DNA of 64,000 nt from JBFWMG01 sp050251715 (GCA_050251715.1 JBFWMG010000002.1:62001-126000), one strand, 5' to 3'; numbered from the stretch's first letter, positions 23,223-32,014 are shown. The notes: generated by a model from the letters alone, not told the origin. Made by a program: numbers and translations.

Positions 23223-26050
23223 GCAGCCAGCCTGCCTCTCTGTGGCGCCGCCTCATGGCGTCGTTGCCCCAATCCACGTTCAGGCGTTTTTTCCTTTACG
23301 CCCTGGTCATCGGGATCGTTACCAGCGCCGCCGCCCTGGCCGTCTCACTGTGGGTGGGGCGCGGCATGGTCAACTCCATCCAGGAAGAGGCCGCCTATAC
23401 CACGCTGCGCAGCACCGTGGAACTCATAGGCAGGCACCAGATCGCCTTGGGCGAGTTGCGCAACATGGCTATGCAGGACCGCAAGAAGGCCTTGCGCGGC
23501 CTCAACGCCTTCATGTCGGAGTTTCTCGATTCCTACCGCAACGACTGCGCCAAGAAGGATGACGACGCGGCCCGCGCCCAGGCGCTGGGCAGGCTGAACG
23601 CCATGTCCAGCCCCACCAATCCGATACATATTATCGATTCGCGGGGATACTTTCTGGTGCATCCGCGCACGGACCTGGTGTCTGCCAAGGCTACGGATTT
23701 CACGGACGCCGAGAACGCCTTTTTTTTGAACGGGCTCATTGAGGCGGCGCACGGAACCAAGGACGATGTCTATGCCCTCATCCGGTGGCATTATCCGGAT
23801 AATGGGGAGGGACCGGTCAGGCTGGCCGTGGCCAGGCACTATGTCCCGTGGAACCTGGTGCTCTATGCGGACGTCAACCTGGAGGATATCGACAGGGATC
23901 TCAATGAGACGCGGGTCGGGTTCCTGTCCGAACTACGCGCCCGCATCCGGGAGATCCAGGTTGGGGAGTTGGGGTATGTGTTCACGTTTGACGAGGACTG
24001 TTACATGATTGCCCACCCCACGCTCGGCAGCGTGGAATTTTCGAGCTTGCTGCTTCCGGGCGGCGACACCCTCCTTTGCCAAACGCTCAAGGATGCCGCC
24101 GAAAGGCCGTGGGGACAGAATAAACTGGTCTACAACTGGAGCCTGCCGCAGGCGGATTCCGATTACAACCATGAGAAGATAGCCTGGATGGTCCGAGAAC
24201 CCACCACGGGTTGGTATGTGGGCGTCAGCGCGTATGTCCAGGATCTCCAGGCCGTGCTGCCCCGATTTTTCGCGGGCATTTTCCTGCCGGCGTTTGTTTC
24301 CATCCTCATTTTGGGAGGGGCGTTGGCCATGCTGCTGCGCAATCTGCTGCGCCCGGTGCAGACGTTGACCGCCGTGTGCCAGGAGGTGAGGCGTGGCGAC
24401 TTGTCGCAAGAGGCGCCTGAGGATGTGCCCGGCGAAATCGGATTCCTGTGCCGTCATTTCAATGCCATGGTGCGTGCCTTGCGCGAGTTGTATCGCAAGG
24501 AGGAATTGCGGCGGAACGAATTGCAGGATCTGAACCGGAATTTGGAGCGCAAGGTCGCCATCCGCACCAAGGCGCTGGAGCGCAAGGCGCGGCTTCTGGA
24601 GGAGAGCAACACCCGGCTCAAGGAGCTGGATTCGATGAAGAGCGCGTTCCTTTCCTCCGTATCCCACGAATTGCGCACGCCGCTCACCTCGATTTTGGGC
24701 TTTGCCAAGCTTATCGCCAAGGATTTTTCGCGCAATTTCGCACGACCGGCCGCCGCTGATTCGGTTTTGGCCGCCAAGGCCACGAGGGTGCAGGAAAATC
24801 TGGACGTGATATGCCAGGAGGGCGACCGGCTGACGCGGCTCATCAATGACGTGCTCGACCTCGCCAAGATCGAATCCGGCCGATTTGAATGGCGCGACAC
24901 CGTGTTTCCCGTGGGTGACGTCGTGCGGCAGGTGGTGGCCACTATCCGGGGCCAGATCAAGAACACGCCTCTTTCGCTTGAGGTCGAGGTGGGGAAGGAG
25001 GCGCCCTATATTCTTGCCGACCGGGACAGGATCATGCAGGTCTGTCTCAATCTGCTGAACAACGCGATCAAGTTCACGTCCAAGGGGCGGGTGGTGATAT
25101 CCGTATGCGCCCGCGATGAGTGGCTCCAGGTGCGCGTGAAGGACACGGGCGCGGGCATTCCCCAGCGGGATCTGCTCAAGGTGTTCGACAAGTTCCACCA
25201 GGCCGTGGCCGGAGACACCCTGAAGCAGAAGCCGCAGGGCACCGGTCTCGGACTCGCCATTTGCCGCAACATCGTGCGCCACTATGGTGGTCTCATCTGG
25301 GCCGAATCCGACTATGGCAAGGGCTCGGACGTGGTATTCGAATTGCCGGTCTTCAAGCCCCAGCCGGGCGAGGAACTGCCGAGCGGGGACGTGGCCGCGT
25401 TGTACGCGTCCAGGGATAGATCGGTTGCGGCGGGAGATGCCCCTCTTGTGCTCATTGTGGATGATGAAGAGCATGTGCGCAGTTATCTGACGCAGCTTTT
25501 CGAGTCGGAAGGATACCGCACCGCCTCGGCCGTGGATGGTGCGGAAGCCGTGGTCATGGCCAGGGAGTTGCACCCCGATTGCATCACCATGGACATTCTC
25601 ATGCCCAACATGGACGGCCAGCAGGCCATGGCCGCGTTGCGCAACGACCCGGAAAATCCTTGGCTGCGCGATATCCCCATCCTCGTCATCTCCGCGTTGC
25701 CGGACGCCGAGTTCGATGGCGGCTCGGCCACCCTGCACAAGCCCATAGACGAAAACCAGCTCATGGATACCCTGGACAGCCTGCTGCTGCGCGAGTCGCC
25801 CAACACCAGGCCGTGCCTCGTGCTGCTGCCCGATCAAATGGGGGATGCCCCCGCAGTGGTGGTCATCAATACGGCGGCCGTGAATTACTGTACTCCGGAA
25901 ACATTGGCAACGCATATCAATGAAGGCTTTTCCGGCACGGTGCTCGTGCCTGCCAATTTGACCAAAGTCCTTGACCTTGGGGCGCTAGTGGGAAATAAGG
26001 CAATTCAGGTGGTCGTCGTTCCGGAGTTGGAAACACCGGACGCGGATTGA
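23219..26050 (+). CDS. Hybrid histidine kinase with double-Cache-like sensor
   Basis: A 943-residue inner-membrane hybrid kinase. Membrane helix 1 is at about 24-47, a periplasmic sensor at 48-348 with two Cache-like halves (IHIIDSRGYFLVHP; GYVFTFDEDCYMIAHP), helix 2 at about 349-372, then HAMP and a coiled coil. The dimerisation domain has the phospho-His in SVSHELRTPL (~483). The ATPase domain has NAIKFTSKG, DTGAGIP and GTGLGLAI. A receiver domain at ~743-860 has DDEE, phospho-Asp in ITMDILMPNMDG and Lys in LHKPI. About 75 extra C-terminal residues match nothing I know. Its GTG start overlaps the stop of the binding-protein gene, so both are translated together. Confidence 0.93.
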   Translation: MSSQPASLWRRLMASLPQSTFRRFFLYALVIGIVTSAAALAVSLWVGRGMVNSIQEEAAYTTLRSTVELIGRHQIALGELRNMAMQDRKKALRGLNAFMSEFLDSYRNDCAKKDDDAARAQALGRLNAMSSPTNPIHIIDSRGYFLVHPRTDLVSAKATDFTDAENAFFLNGLIEAAHGTKDDVYALIRWHYPDNGEGPVRLAVARHYVPWNLVLYADVNLEDIDRDLNETRVGFLSELRARIREIQVGELGYVFTFDEDCYMIAHPTLGSVEFSSLLLPGGDTLLCQTLKDAAERPWGQNKLVYNWSLPQADSDYNHEKIAWMVREPTTGWYVGVSAYVQDLQAVLPRFFAGIFLPAFVSILILGGALAMLLRNLLRPVQTLTAVCQEVRRGDLSQEAPEDVPGEIGFLCRHFNAMVRALRELYRKEELRRNELQDLNRNLERKVAIRTKALERKARLLEESNTRLKELDSMKSAFLSSVSHELRTPLTSILGFAKLIAKDFSRNFARPAAADSVLAAKATRVQENLDVICQEGDRLTRLINDVLDLAKIESGRFEWRDTVFPVGDVVRQVVATIRGQIKNTPLSLEVEVGKEAPYILADRDRIMQVCLNLLNNAIKFTSKGRVVISVCARDEWLQVRVKDTGAGIPQRDLLKVFDKFHQAVAGDTLKQKPQGTGLGLAICRNIVRHYGGLIWAESDYGKGSDVVFELPVFKPQPGEELPSGDVAALYASRDRSVAAGDAPLVLIVDDEEHVRSYLTQLFESEGYRTASAVDGAEAVVMARELHPDCITMDILMPNMDGQQAMAALRNDPENPWLRDIPILVISALPDAEFDGGSATLHKPIDENQLMDTLDSLLLRESPNTRPCLVLLPDQMGDAPAVVVINTAAVNYCTPETLATHINEGFSGTVLVPANLTKVLDLGALVGNKAIQVVVVPELETPDAD

Positions 26051-26131
26051 GCGCGGCGGCTCCGGACGCTGTCCAGGGGCGGCACGAACGTCTCGTCTCC
26101 ACAACGGCAAGGCTGTAGAAAGGAAAGGCAC

Positions 26132-26518
26132 ATGACCAAGAAACTGTTGATCGTTGAAGATGAAGTCCACATCCGTTCTTTGCTGGCCCAGACCTTGGAA
26201 GAACTGGAGGATGACCATGACGTGGAGATCCTGACCGCCTCGGACGGAGAGGAGGGGTTGGAAACGATTCGCAGGGAGCACCCGAGCGTCGTGTTTCTGG
26301 ATATCATGATGCCGCGCCTCAATGGGTATGAAGTGTGCCGCGCCGTGCAGGAAGATCCGGACATCAAGGAAACGACCATTGTGCTGCTCACGGCCAAGGG
26401 GCAGGAGGCCGACAGGAAAAAGGGTTTGGAACTGGGGGCTTACGATTACATGACCAAGCCCTTTGACCCGGATGAAGTGCTGGGGCTGGCCAAGGAACTG
26501 TTGCAACTGTCAGACTAG
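26132..26518 (+). CDS. CheY-like response regulator
   Basis: A 128-residue single receiver domain. Acidic pocket LLIVEDE, phospho-acceptor in VVFLDIMMPRLNGYE, switch Thr in IVLLTAKG, Lys in YMTKPFDPDE. There is no output domain, so it acts by contact, perhaps on the HD-GYP protein encoded 20 bases downstream. GAAAGGAAAGGC lies upstream of ATG 26132. It is probably phosphorylated by the hybrid kinase just before it. Gene order binding protein, kinase, regulator, HD-GYP suggests one signalling line from an extracytoplasmic ligand to c-di-GMP. Confidence 0.93.
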   Translation: MTKKLLIVEDEVHIRSLLAQTLEELEDDHDVEILTASDGEEGLETIRREHPSVVFLDIMMPRLNGYEVCRAVQEDPDIKETTIVLLTAKGQEADRKKGLELGAYDYMTKPFDPDEVLGLAKELLQLSD

Positions 26519-26538
26519 CCGTTGCGGCTGGGATCCCC

Positions 26539-28287
26539 ATGACGTCACTCACCAAGCTGCTTAAACGGTCATTCCTGGATGCGTACCTGGGGCATGCCGT
26601 GGCAATGCTGGGGCAGGATATCTTTTTAGTGGTCTCGGAAGCGGCAGGGGTCATTGCCTCAGCCGGTGGCGTGCCAGAGGGTTTCAATCCCGAAAATGGA
26701 GTCTCCCGAACCGTCGTGGTCAGGGAGCTTTTTTTTGATGCGCGGCCCCTGGGCAGGCTTGCCGTGGGCTATTCCGGGCGGAACGGTGACGGGGGCGATG
26801 TGTCCCGGCTGCAAAAGGCGGCGGCGTTTCTGGCGTTGTCCATGGAATCGCTCATGGAGCGCGAGCATGTGCAGCGCGCATTGGGTGAGGAGACGTTGGA
26901 ACAGTATCGCGAGGTGGCGCTCATGCAGCGCGCCGTGGCGGATTTGAACGGGAGCATGAAGCTGGCCGATGTGGTGCGCGGCTTGCTCACGGAGAACCAG
27001 CACGGCAACCAACCCGCCGACTGCGGCGCGGTGTTCATCGCCAACCCAGCGGACGGCGTGCCCCGGTGCATAGGCTCCTTTGGCGGCGTGACCCGGTCGC
27101 AGTATCGCAAAATGCCCCACAGCAACCTGTTCCACGACGTGGTGGACAACCGGCGTCCGGAAATCGTCAACCACCTGTCCCAGGAATCCCGGTGGTCGGG
27201 CGAGGTGCCGGGGCTTCAATCCGTGCTGCTCGTGCCGCTCCTTGCGTCCGGCCAGTTTCTGGGCGTCTTTGTGCTGGGGAGTACGGACCGGGAAGGGGGC
27301 TTTGCCGCCGTCCATCTCAAACGCGCCACCATGTTGGCCACCGTGGCGGCCACAGCCCTTGCCAACGCCATCCATTTCGAACAGATCCAACACATCCTTT
27401 CCGCCCTCATCCGCTCCATGGCCACGGCCATCGACGCGCGGGACAGCCTCACCGCGGGCCATTCGCAGCGCGTGGCCTCGCTGGCGCTCGGTCTGGCCCA
27501 GGCCGTGAACATGGATGACGCAACCTGCGCGGACCTCGGTTTTTCGGACGATGAGCTGCATGAAATCTTTTATGCGGGCCTGCTGCACGACGTGGGCAAG
27601 ATCGGTGTGCGTGAGGAGGTGCTGACCAAGGCGTCGCGCCTGCCGCGCACCCACCTGGAACTCATTGGCATGCGCCTTGCCCTGTGGGGCGAGATTACCG
27701 GAACGCCCCGCTGGCAGGATGAATACGCCCGGCTGGAGATCATCAATACGGCCTACGACCTGAGCGAGGACGACGTCCAGGTCATTGACCGGCTCGCAAG
27801 CCTCCACCTTGAGGTCGCGGGCAACGCCATCACGGTTCTGTCGGCGGAAGAGCGCATCAGGCTGCTGACCCCCCGCGGCAACCTGACGCCCGAGGAATGG
27901 GATGAAATCAAACGCCATCCCGCTGAAAGCTACCGCATCCTGCGCAACATCCCTTTTACCGGCCATTACCCCAACCTGCTGTCCATAGTGGTGCAGCACC
28001 ATGAGCGGCTGGGTGGCTCCGGCTATCCCTTTGGGCTCAAGGGCGACGAGATCATGCTGCAAAGCCGCATCATGGCCATTGTGGACATCTACGACTCCCT
28101 GCGCCGGGACCGGCACTACAAGAAGGCGCTTTCCGAAAGCATGGCGGTGCGCATTCTGCGCGAAGAGGCGCGCCTGGGCATGCTCGATGCCCGGCTCGTC
28201 GAGGTGTTCTGCACCAACCTGCCGACCATTGAAAGCGCGCTGCACACCGATCCCTTGATCCAGTCCAGCGTCAATCCCGTGCAATAG
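26539..28287 (+). CDS. GAF/HD-GYP domain protein (c-di-GMP phosphodiesterase type)
   Basis: A 582-residue cytoplasmic protein. Residues ~120-285 resemble a GAF sensor domain. The C-terminal half is an HD-GYP domain: helices with AIDARDSLTAGHSQRVASLA, the metal-binding pair in LLHDVGKIGV (~348), and the signature HHERLGGSGYPFG (~490). The consensus is HHExxDGxGYP, so the Asp is Gly here. About 100 extra residues lie between the HD and GYP portions (TPRWQDEYARLEIINTAYDL...), longer than usual. Active enzymes hydrolyse c-di-GMP; given intact HD but altered signature, activity is likely but unproven. It is the end of the sensory operon starting at 21948. Confidence 0.88.
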   Translation: MTSLTKLLKRSFLDAYLGHAVAMLGQDIFLVVSEAAGVIASAGGVPEGFNPENGVSRTVVVRELFFDARPLGRLAVGYSGRNGDGGDVSRLQKAAAFLALSMESLMEREHVQRALGEETLEQYREVALMQRAVADLNGSMKLADVVRGLLTENQHGNQPADCGAVFIANPADGVPRCIGSFGGVTRSQYRKMPHSNLFHDVVDNRRPEIVNHLSQESRWSGEVPGLQSVLLVPLLASGQFLGVFVLGSTDREGGFAAVHLKRATMLATVAATALANAIHFEQIQHILSALIRSMATAIDARDSLTAGHSQRVASLALGLAQAVNMDDATCADLGFSDDELHEIFYAGLLHDVGKIGVREEVLTKASRLPRTHLELIGMRLALWGEITGTPRWQDEYARLEIINTAYDLSEDDVQVIDRLASLHLEVAGNAITVLSAEERIRLLTPRGNLTPEEWDEIKRHPAESYRILRNIPFTGHYPNLLSIVVQHHERLGGSGYPFGLKGDEIMLQSRIMAIVDIYDSLRRDRHYKKALSESMAVRILREEARLGMLDARLVEVFCTNLPTIESALHTDPLIQSSVNPVQ

Positions 28288-28429
28288 CCCGCATTGCGCG
28301 TGGCTCTTCGGGCGGCTCGTGTGGGCGAGCCCCGGTGTGGACGCGTGCGCCCCATGCCCCCCGCGTTGTCGCGGCCCAGAGGCGATAGTGCGCGCCAAGG
28401 GTTGAGATGGGCTGTCGCGCGTGCTATGA

Positions 28430-29338
28430 GTGGCAATGATCCAAAAAACGGACGCCATGGGCCGGGTTGCGGCCGCATTGGGGCGGGAAGGGGCGCATAT
28501 GGCTGCGGCCGCTGGCGATGAGGCGGCCGCGCGGGCGTACTTTGCCCGTTGGTGCGAAGAGGGCGCGCAGGGGTGCCCAAAGTGCGGCGAGGGGAAAAAC
28601 TACGGCCTCAAGGACGGGCGCCTGCGTTGTTCGCGGTGCGGCTACACCTTCCATGCCTTTTCCCTGCGCTGGATCAACCGGGGCGGCCTTGCCTTTGCCC
28701 ATTGGATGACCCTGGTCGGCCATTTTGCCGAGGGTTTGCCCGCGCAGCGGATAGCCCTGCGCATGCCCCTGACCTACAACACCATCCACAAGGCGCTGAC
28801 CACGCTGCGCCTCGCCATCCTGGCGCAGGACACGGCGGATGCCGCCTATCTGCTCAACGAAAAAAACGAGCTGGGTGTCTTCTGTTCCGGAGGGGCGGAC
28901 CGGTCGCCCTATGAGCATTGCGCCGCGTGCAGTTCGCCGGTGTTCTCCATCCGGGAGGGGGGGGGCGCGGTGGACACGTCCGTGGCGCGGGATCTGCTGG
29001 CGCGGGAGGTCATGGCCTACCCCGTGGCCGTGAACATGTGCCGCACCTTTCTGTATACCGACACCTTCGCCGGGCATGACAGTCTGCTGTTTTCCTGCTG
29101 CAAGACCGTGCGCCGCCTGTACCGGGGGGATCCGGTGCGGCAGCTCGAAACAGTGCATCTTGACCGCGACAGCGCCTTTTGGCGGTTCGCCAAGCCGTGG
29201 CTCGCCCAGTACCACGCCATAGCGCCCGAAACCTACCCGCTCTACCTCAAGGAGATCGCCTTCCGCTACAACCATCGCGGCGACGATATCGCGCCGCTCT
29301 TCGCCCAACGCCTCTGCGCCCTTGTTCCCCATCGCTGA
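28430..29338 (+). CDS. IS1595-family-like transposase
   Basis: A 302-residue protein with an N-terminal zinc ribbon (CPKCGEGKNYGL...CSRCGYTFHA, residues ~45-70) and, toward the end, HLDRDSAFWRFAKPWLAQY followed by YLKEIAFRYNHRGDDI, the typical end of IS1595-type DDE transposases. Extra cysteines in the middle (CAACSSP) are not usual. GTG 28430 or ATG 28436 may be the start. I found no convincing terminal inverted repeats or target duplication around it, so it may be a solitary or domesticated transposase. It lies between the HD-GYP gene and the cytochrome operon. Confidence 0.7.
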   Translation: MAMIQKTDAMGRVAAALGREGAHMAAAAGDEAAARAYFARWCEEGAQGCPKCGEGKNYGLKDGRLRCSRCGYTFHAFSLRWINRGGLAFAHWMTLVGHFAEGLPAQRIALRMPLTYNTIHKALTTLRLAILAQDTADAAYLLNEKNELGVFCSGGADRSPYEHCAACSSPVFSIREGGGAVDTSVARDLLAREVMAYPVAVNMCRTFLYTDTFAGHDSLLFSCCKTVRRLYRGDPVRQLETVHLDRDSAFWRFAKPWLAQYHAIAPETYPLYLKEIAFRYNHRGDDIAPLFAQRLCALVPHR

Positions 29339-29387
29339 CACGGCAACCTTTGCCAAGGCTCCCGTGTCCTGTGCCAAACCGTAAGGA

Positions 29388-29424
29388 GTGATATTTCACT
29401 TTACCAACGCTGCCATATGGTAAA
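29388..29424 (+). promoter_or_regulatory. Candidate operator upstream of the cytochrome operon
   Basis: Two overlapping symmetric signals: GTGA-TATT-TCAC at 29388-29399 and TTTACCA-N11-TGGTAAA at 29400-29424. The second is a 7-bp perfect inverted repeat. They lie about 80-115 bases upstream of the NrfH-like start in an AT-rich gap, where a nitrite/NO- or redox-responsive regulator would be expected to bind. No match to a defined regulator is claimed. Confidence 0.4.
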
Positions 29425-29505
29425 GGTTATAGCATGGCGGAATCCTCCGGACCCGGTGGTGGCTGCGTATGCCGGGTCAAACCCCTGCCGCATGGGAGCG
29501 TGGTC

Positions 29506-30069
29506 ATGAGACGATTCAAATCGCTGGTCTTGATTGCCCTGGGCCTTGTCCTCGCCTTTCCGGTGTTCAGCATGACCTACTACACCATGGTCCGCACCTC
29601 CACGCCCCAGTTCTGTTCCTCATGCCACGAGATACAGCCCGCCTACGACGCCTGGAAAACCTCCACGCACGTCAACAACGAGGTGGGCGTGGTGGCCGAC
29701 TGCATGGACTGCCATCTGCCCGCGCCGCACGACACCTACAATTTCTTCTTCCAAAAGACGATGCACGGCATAAAGGACGTGTATTCCCACTTCACGGGCG
29801 GTGCCCAGACCTATGACCGCGCCGTCATGCGCGGGCGCGCCTATGCCTCATTCGCCAACGAGCAGTGCCAGAAGTGCCACCGCAACCTGCTGGGCATGCC
29901 CCAGAGCCGGGGGGCCATGCTGGCCCACCGCACGGTGCTCTATCCCCGGCCCGGCTACGAAAAGAAGTGCACCGACTGCCACCGCAACCTGGTGCATGTG
30001 GACAGGCCGGGCTACAACTACAAGCAGTATGCGGTTCCCTACCGCGCCACAGGACTTGCGGGGCTCTAG
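29506..30069 (+). CDS. NrfH/NapC-family tetraheme quinol dehydrogenase
   Basis: A 187-residue membrane-anchored cytochrome c: one N-terminal helix (SLVLIALGLVLAFPVFSMTYY) and four CxxCH heme sites (CSSCH, CMDCH, CQKCH, CTDCH) on the periplasmic side. NrfH-type proteins oxidise menaquinol and pass electrons to a periplasmic partner. The partner gene just downstream is an octaheme cytochrome and not pentaheme NrfA. In NrfH and NapC a Met follows heme 1 as CxxCHxM; here it is CSSCHEI, so the usual axial Met is Ile. ATG 29506 follows GGGAG; an upstream in-frame start only adds residues without signal character. Its TAG stop lies in a 107-bp repeat. Confidence 0.88.
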   Translation: MRRFKSLVLIALGLVLAFPVFSMTYYTMVRTSTPQFCSSCHEIQPAYDAWKTSTHVNNEVGVVADCMDCHLPAPHDTYNFFFQKTMHGIKDVYSHFTGGAQTYDRAVMRGRAYASFANEQCQKCHRNLLGMPQSRGAMLAHRTVLYPRPGYEKKCTDCHRNLVHVDRPGYNYKQYAVPYRATGLAGL

Positions 30070-30172
30070 AGCATCTTGACTGTGAAAAAGATGAGATACT
30101 CTTATGCATTTTGTTGAAATAATGCTTCATTATTTCAGACCATCGCAATGTTTCAATGCTAAAATGCGCGAG
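30066..30172. repeat. 107-bp intergenic repeat, copy 2
   Basis: Begins CTAGAGCATC (containing the stop of the NrfH-like gene) and ends ATGCGCGAG, so the right CTAG is altered. The central hairpin TTGAAATAATG-CTT-CATTATTTCA is intact. It separates two genes of one presumed operon, so if it terminates transcription it would do so only partly. Confidence 0.88.
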
Positions 30173-30214
30173 CGTGTTTCGGCGCAAACCATCAGACCGA
30201 GGAGGATGCACCTC

Positions 30215-31603
30215 ATGAAAAAGGTAACCGTGTTCCAGGCGCTGTTGGCGGCCATGCTGGCCGTGGGGCTGTGTGCCGTGGCCGCTGGCGCGGCCAACTA
30301 TCCCAAGCCGCGCGAGTTCCGCATGGAACGCGCCATGCCCGAACAGGCCAAGGCGTGCATCGCATGCCACAAGGCCGAGCATCCCGGCATCTTTGCCGAT
30401 TGGGCGGCCAGCCGCCATGCCTCGGCGGGCGTCACCTGCCTCGACTGCCACCAGGCCGAGGAGCACGACCCCGATGTGGCCGTGGAACACTACAAGCAGT
30501 ACGAGCGGGGCGACGCGCCCATGGGCAAGCCCGAGTACAAGATCCCGGTTTCCGGCGTGGTCACGCCCAAGGATTGCAGCCGTTGCCATCCGGACGAAGC
30601 CATGCAGTATGGCAAGTCAAAGCATGCCAATACGTTGGAAATTATCTGGAAGATCGACCCCTGGCTGAACAAGGGCATGAACTCCGATGCGGAACGCAAG
30701 GTGGGCTGTTACGCGTGCCACGGCACCGTGCTCAAGATGACCGGCGGCACGCTTGACCCCGCCGTATGGCCCAACGTGGGCGTGGGACGCGCGAACATGG
30801 ACGGGAGCCTGGGTTCCTGCACCAGCTGCCACACCCGGCACCGCTTCTCGGTGATGGAGGCGCGCAAGCCCGAGGCCTGCGGCCAGTGCCACCTGGGCCC
30901 GGACCATCCGCAGATCGAAATCTTCATGGAATCCAAGCACGGCGACATCTACACCGCGTTCAAGGACACCTACAACTGGAACGCCGCGCCCGGCACCTGG
31001 ACCGCCGGCACCGATTACCGCGCGCCCACCTGCGCCGCCTGCCACATGTCCGGCTCCGGCAAGGTGCTCACCTCCCATGACGTGACCGAGCGCCTGTCCT
31101 GGGAAACCCAGGCGCCGCTCACCGTGCGCCCGCAGGATTTCAAGCCCTTCCCGGCCAAGACCGACTGGGAAACCGAGCGCAACAAGATGAAGGACGTCTG
31201 CGGCCAGTGCCACGGCAAGGTGTGGATCGACGATTTCTACACCAACCTGGACAACGTGGTGCAGGAATACGGCGAGGTGTACTTCAAGCCCGCCAAGGCC
31301 AAGCTGGATGAGCTGTACGACAAGGGGCTGCTCTCCAAGGCCTCGTTCTTTGACGAGCACCTGGAGAATCAGTTCTACGAACTGTGGCACCACGAAGGCC
31401 GCCGCGCCCGCATGGGCGCCATGATGATGGCCCCGGACTACACCTGGTGGCACGGTTTCTACGAATGCAAGAAGCGCTTCAATGAATTCATGGAGGAAGC
31501 GCTCGACCTGGTGGAACACAACAAGAAGGCCTACGTGTACCCCACCTATCCCAACGCCAAGGGCGACACCACCAAGCCCGAGGCCATCTTCGGCAAGAAG
31601 TGA
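30215..31603 (+). CDS. Octaheme cytochrome c, hydroxylamine oxidoreductase-like
   Basis: A 462-residue periplasmic cytochrome with a signal peptide (cleavage near AAGA-AN, ~26) and exactly eight CxxCH motifs: about residues 48, 75, 121, 165, 202, 222, 273 and 329. All have His, unlike NrfA with its CxxCK active-site heme, so this is not nitrite reductase NrfA. The C-terminal helix region with QFYELWHHEGRRARMGA and TWWHGFYECKKRF is typical of the HAO/octaheme family. In epsilonproteobacteria such proteins, paired with an NrfH-like donor, work reductively on nitrite or hydroxylamine. Whether the P460 cross-linking Tyr is present needs alignment. GAGGAGG precedes ATG 30215 at good distance. A strong hairpin follows. 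Confidence 0.88.
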   Translation: MKKVTVFQALLAAMLAVGLCAVAAGAANYPKPREFRMERAMPEQAKACIACHKAEHPGIFADWAASRHASAGVTCLDCHQAEEHDPDVAVEHYKQYERGDAPMGKPEYKIPVSGVVTPKDCSRCHPDEAMQYGKSKHANTLEIIWKIDPWLNKGMNSDAERKVGCYACHGTVLKMTGGTLDPAVWPNVGVGRANMDGSLGSCTSCHTRHRFSVMEARKPEACGQCHLGPDHPQIEIFMESKHGDIYTAFKDTYNWNAAPGTWTAGTDYRAPTCAACHMSGSGKVLTSHDVTERLSWETQAPLTVRPQDFKPFPAKTDWETERNKMKDVCGQCHGKVWIDDFYTNLDNVVQEYGEVYFKPAKAKLDELYDKGLLSKASFFDEHLENQFYELWHHEGRRARMGAMMMAPDYTWWHGFYECKKRFNEFMEEALDLVEHNKKAYVYPTYPNAKGDTTKPEAIFGKK

Positions 31604-31630
31604 CATCGCATCCCCTCGGTCCGTAATCAA

Positions 31631-31659
31631 AAGCCCCGCGCCGAAACGGCGCGGGGCTT
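31631..31659 (+). terminator. Hairpin terminator after the octaheme cytochrome gene
   Basis: AAGCCCCGCGCCG-AAA-CGGCGCGGGGCTT, a perfect 13-bp stem 27 bases after the stop. The following T-run is weak, but position and stability fit a terminator. Confidence 0.75.
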
Positions 31660-31770
31660 CCGATTGCTGACAACCCGCCATCTCTCCCCGCTGTTTCTTT
31701 CCCAAAGCCTTGCGGCTCACGGCGCCGGTGTGAACCGTCCCTCATGCCTTCGTTTATAGACTTCGGATTT

Positions 31771-31978
31771 GTCCGCCTGGTGAACTCGCTTGTCCCACCC
31801 GTATCCACCTCCCCAACCAGCAGTCCGCCTGGTGAACTCGCTTGTCCCACCCGTATCCACCTCCCCCGCCAGCAGTCCGCCTGGTGAACTCGCTTGTCTC
31901 ACCCGTACCCACATCCCCCGCCAGCAGTCCGCCTGGGGAACCCACTTGTCCCACCCGTATCCACCTCCCCAACCAGCA
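31771..31978. repeat. Four tandem 52-bp repeats
   Basis: Units start at 31771, 31823, 31875 and 31927, each beginning GTCCGCCTGG and ending ACCAGCA or GCCAGCA. Units 1 and 2 are nearly identical; unit 4 is the most diverged at its 5' part (GGGGAACCCACTTG). A single related unit, in the opposite orientation, flanks the hairpin at 3435-3516. 52 is not a multiple of 3, so no continuous repeat protein is encoded. Confidence 0.92.
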
Positions 31979-32014
31979 GTTTTTGGGGAAAGAGATAGGA
32001 GAGAGGATGGGGGT

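Noticed and set aside
29388..29424. A short peptide starting at GTG 29388 after AAGGAG
   Set aside because: The ribosome site is too close to the start, the frame is 11 codons, and the sequence is better explained by palindromes.
30215..31603. Annotation as NrfA nitrite reductase because of the NrfH-like neighbour
   Set aside because: Eight CxxCH motifs and no CxxCK; the C-terminal region is of the octaheme HAO type.
31771..31978. CRISPR array
   Set aside because: The 52-bp units are directly adjacent with no variable spacers, and no cas genes are near.
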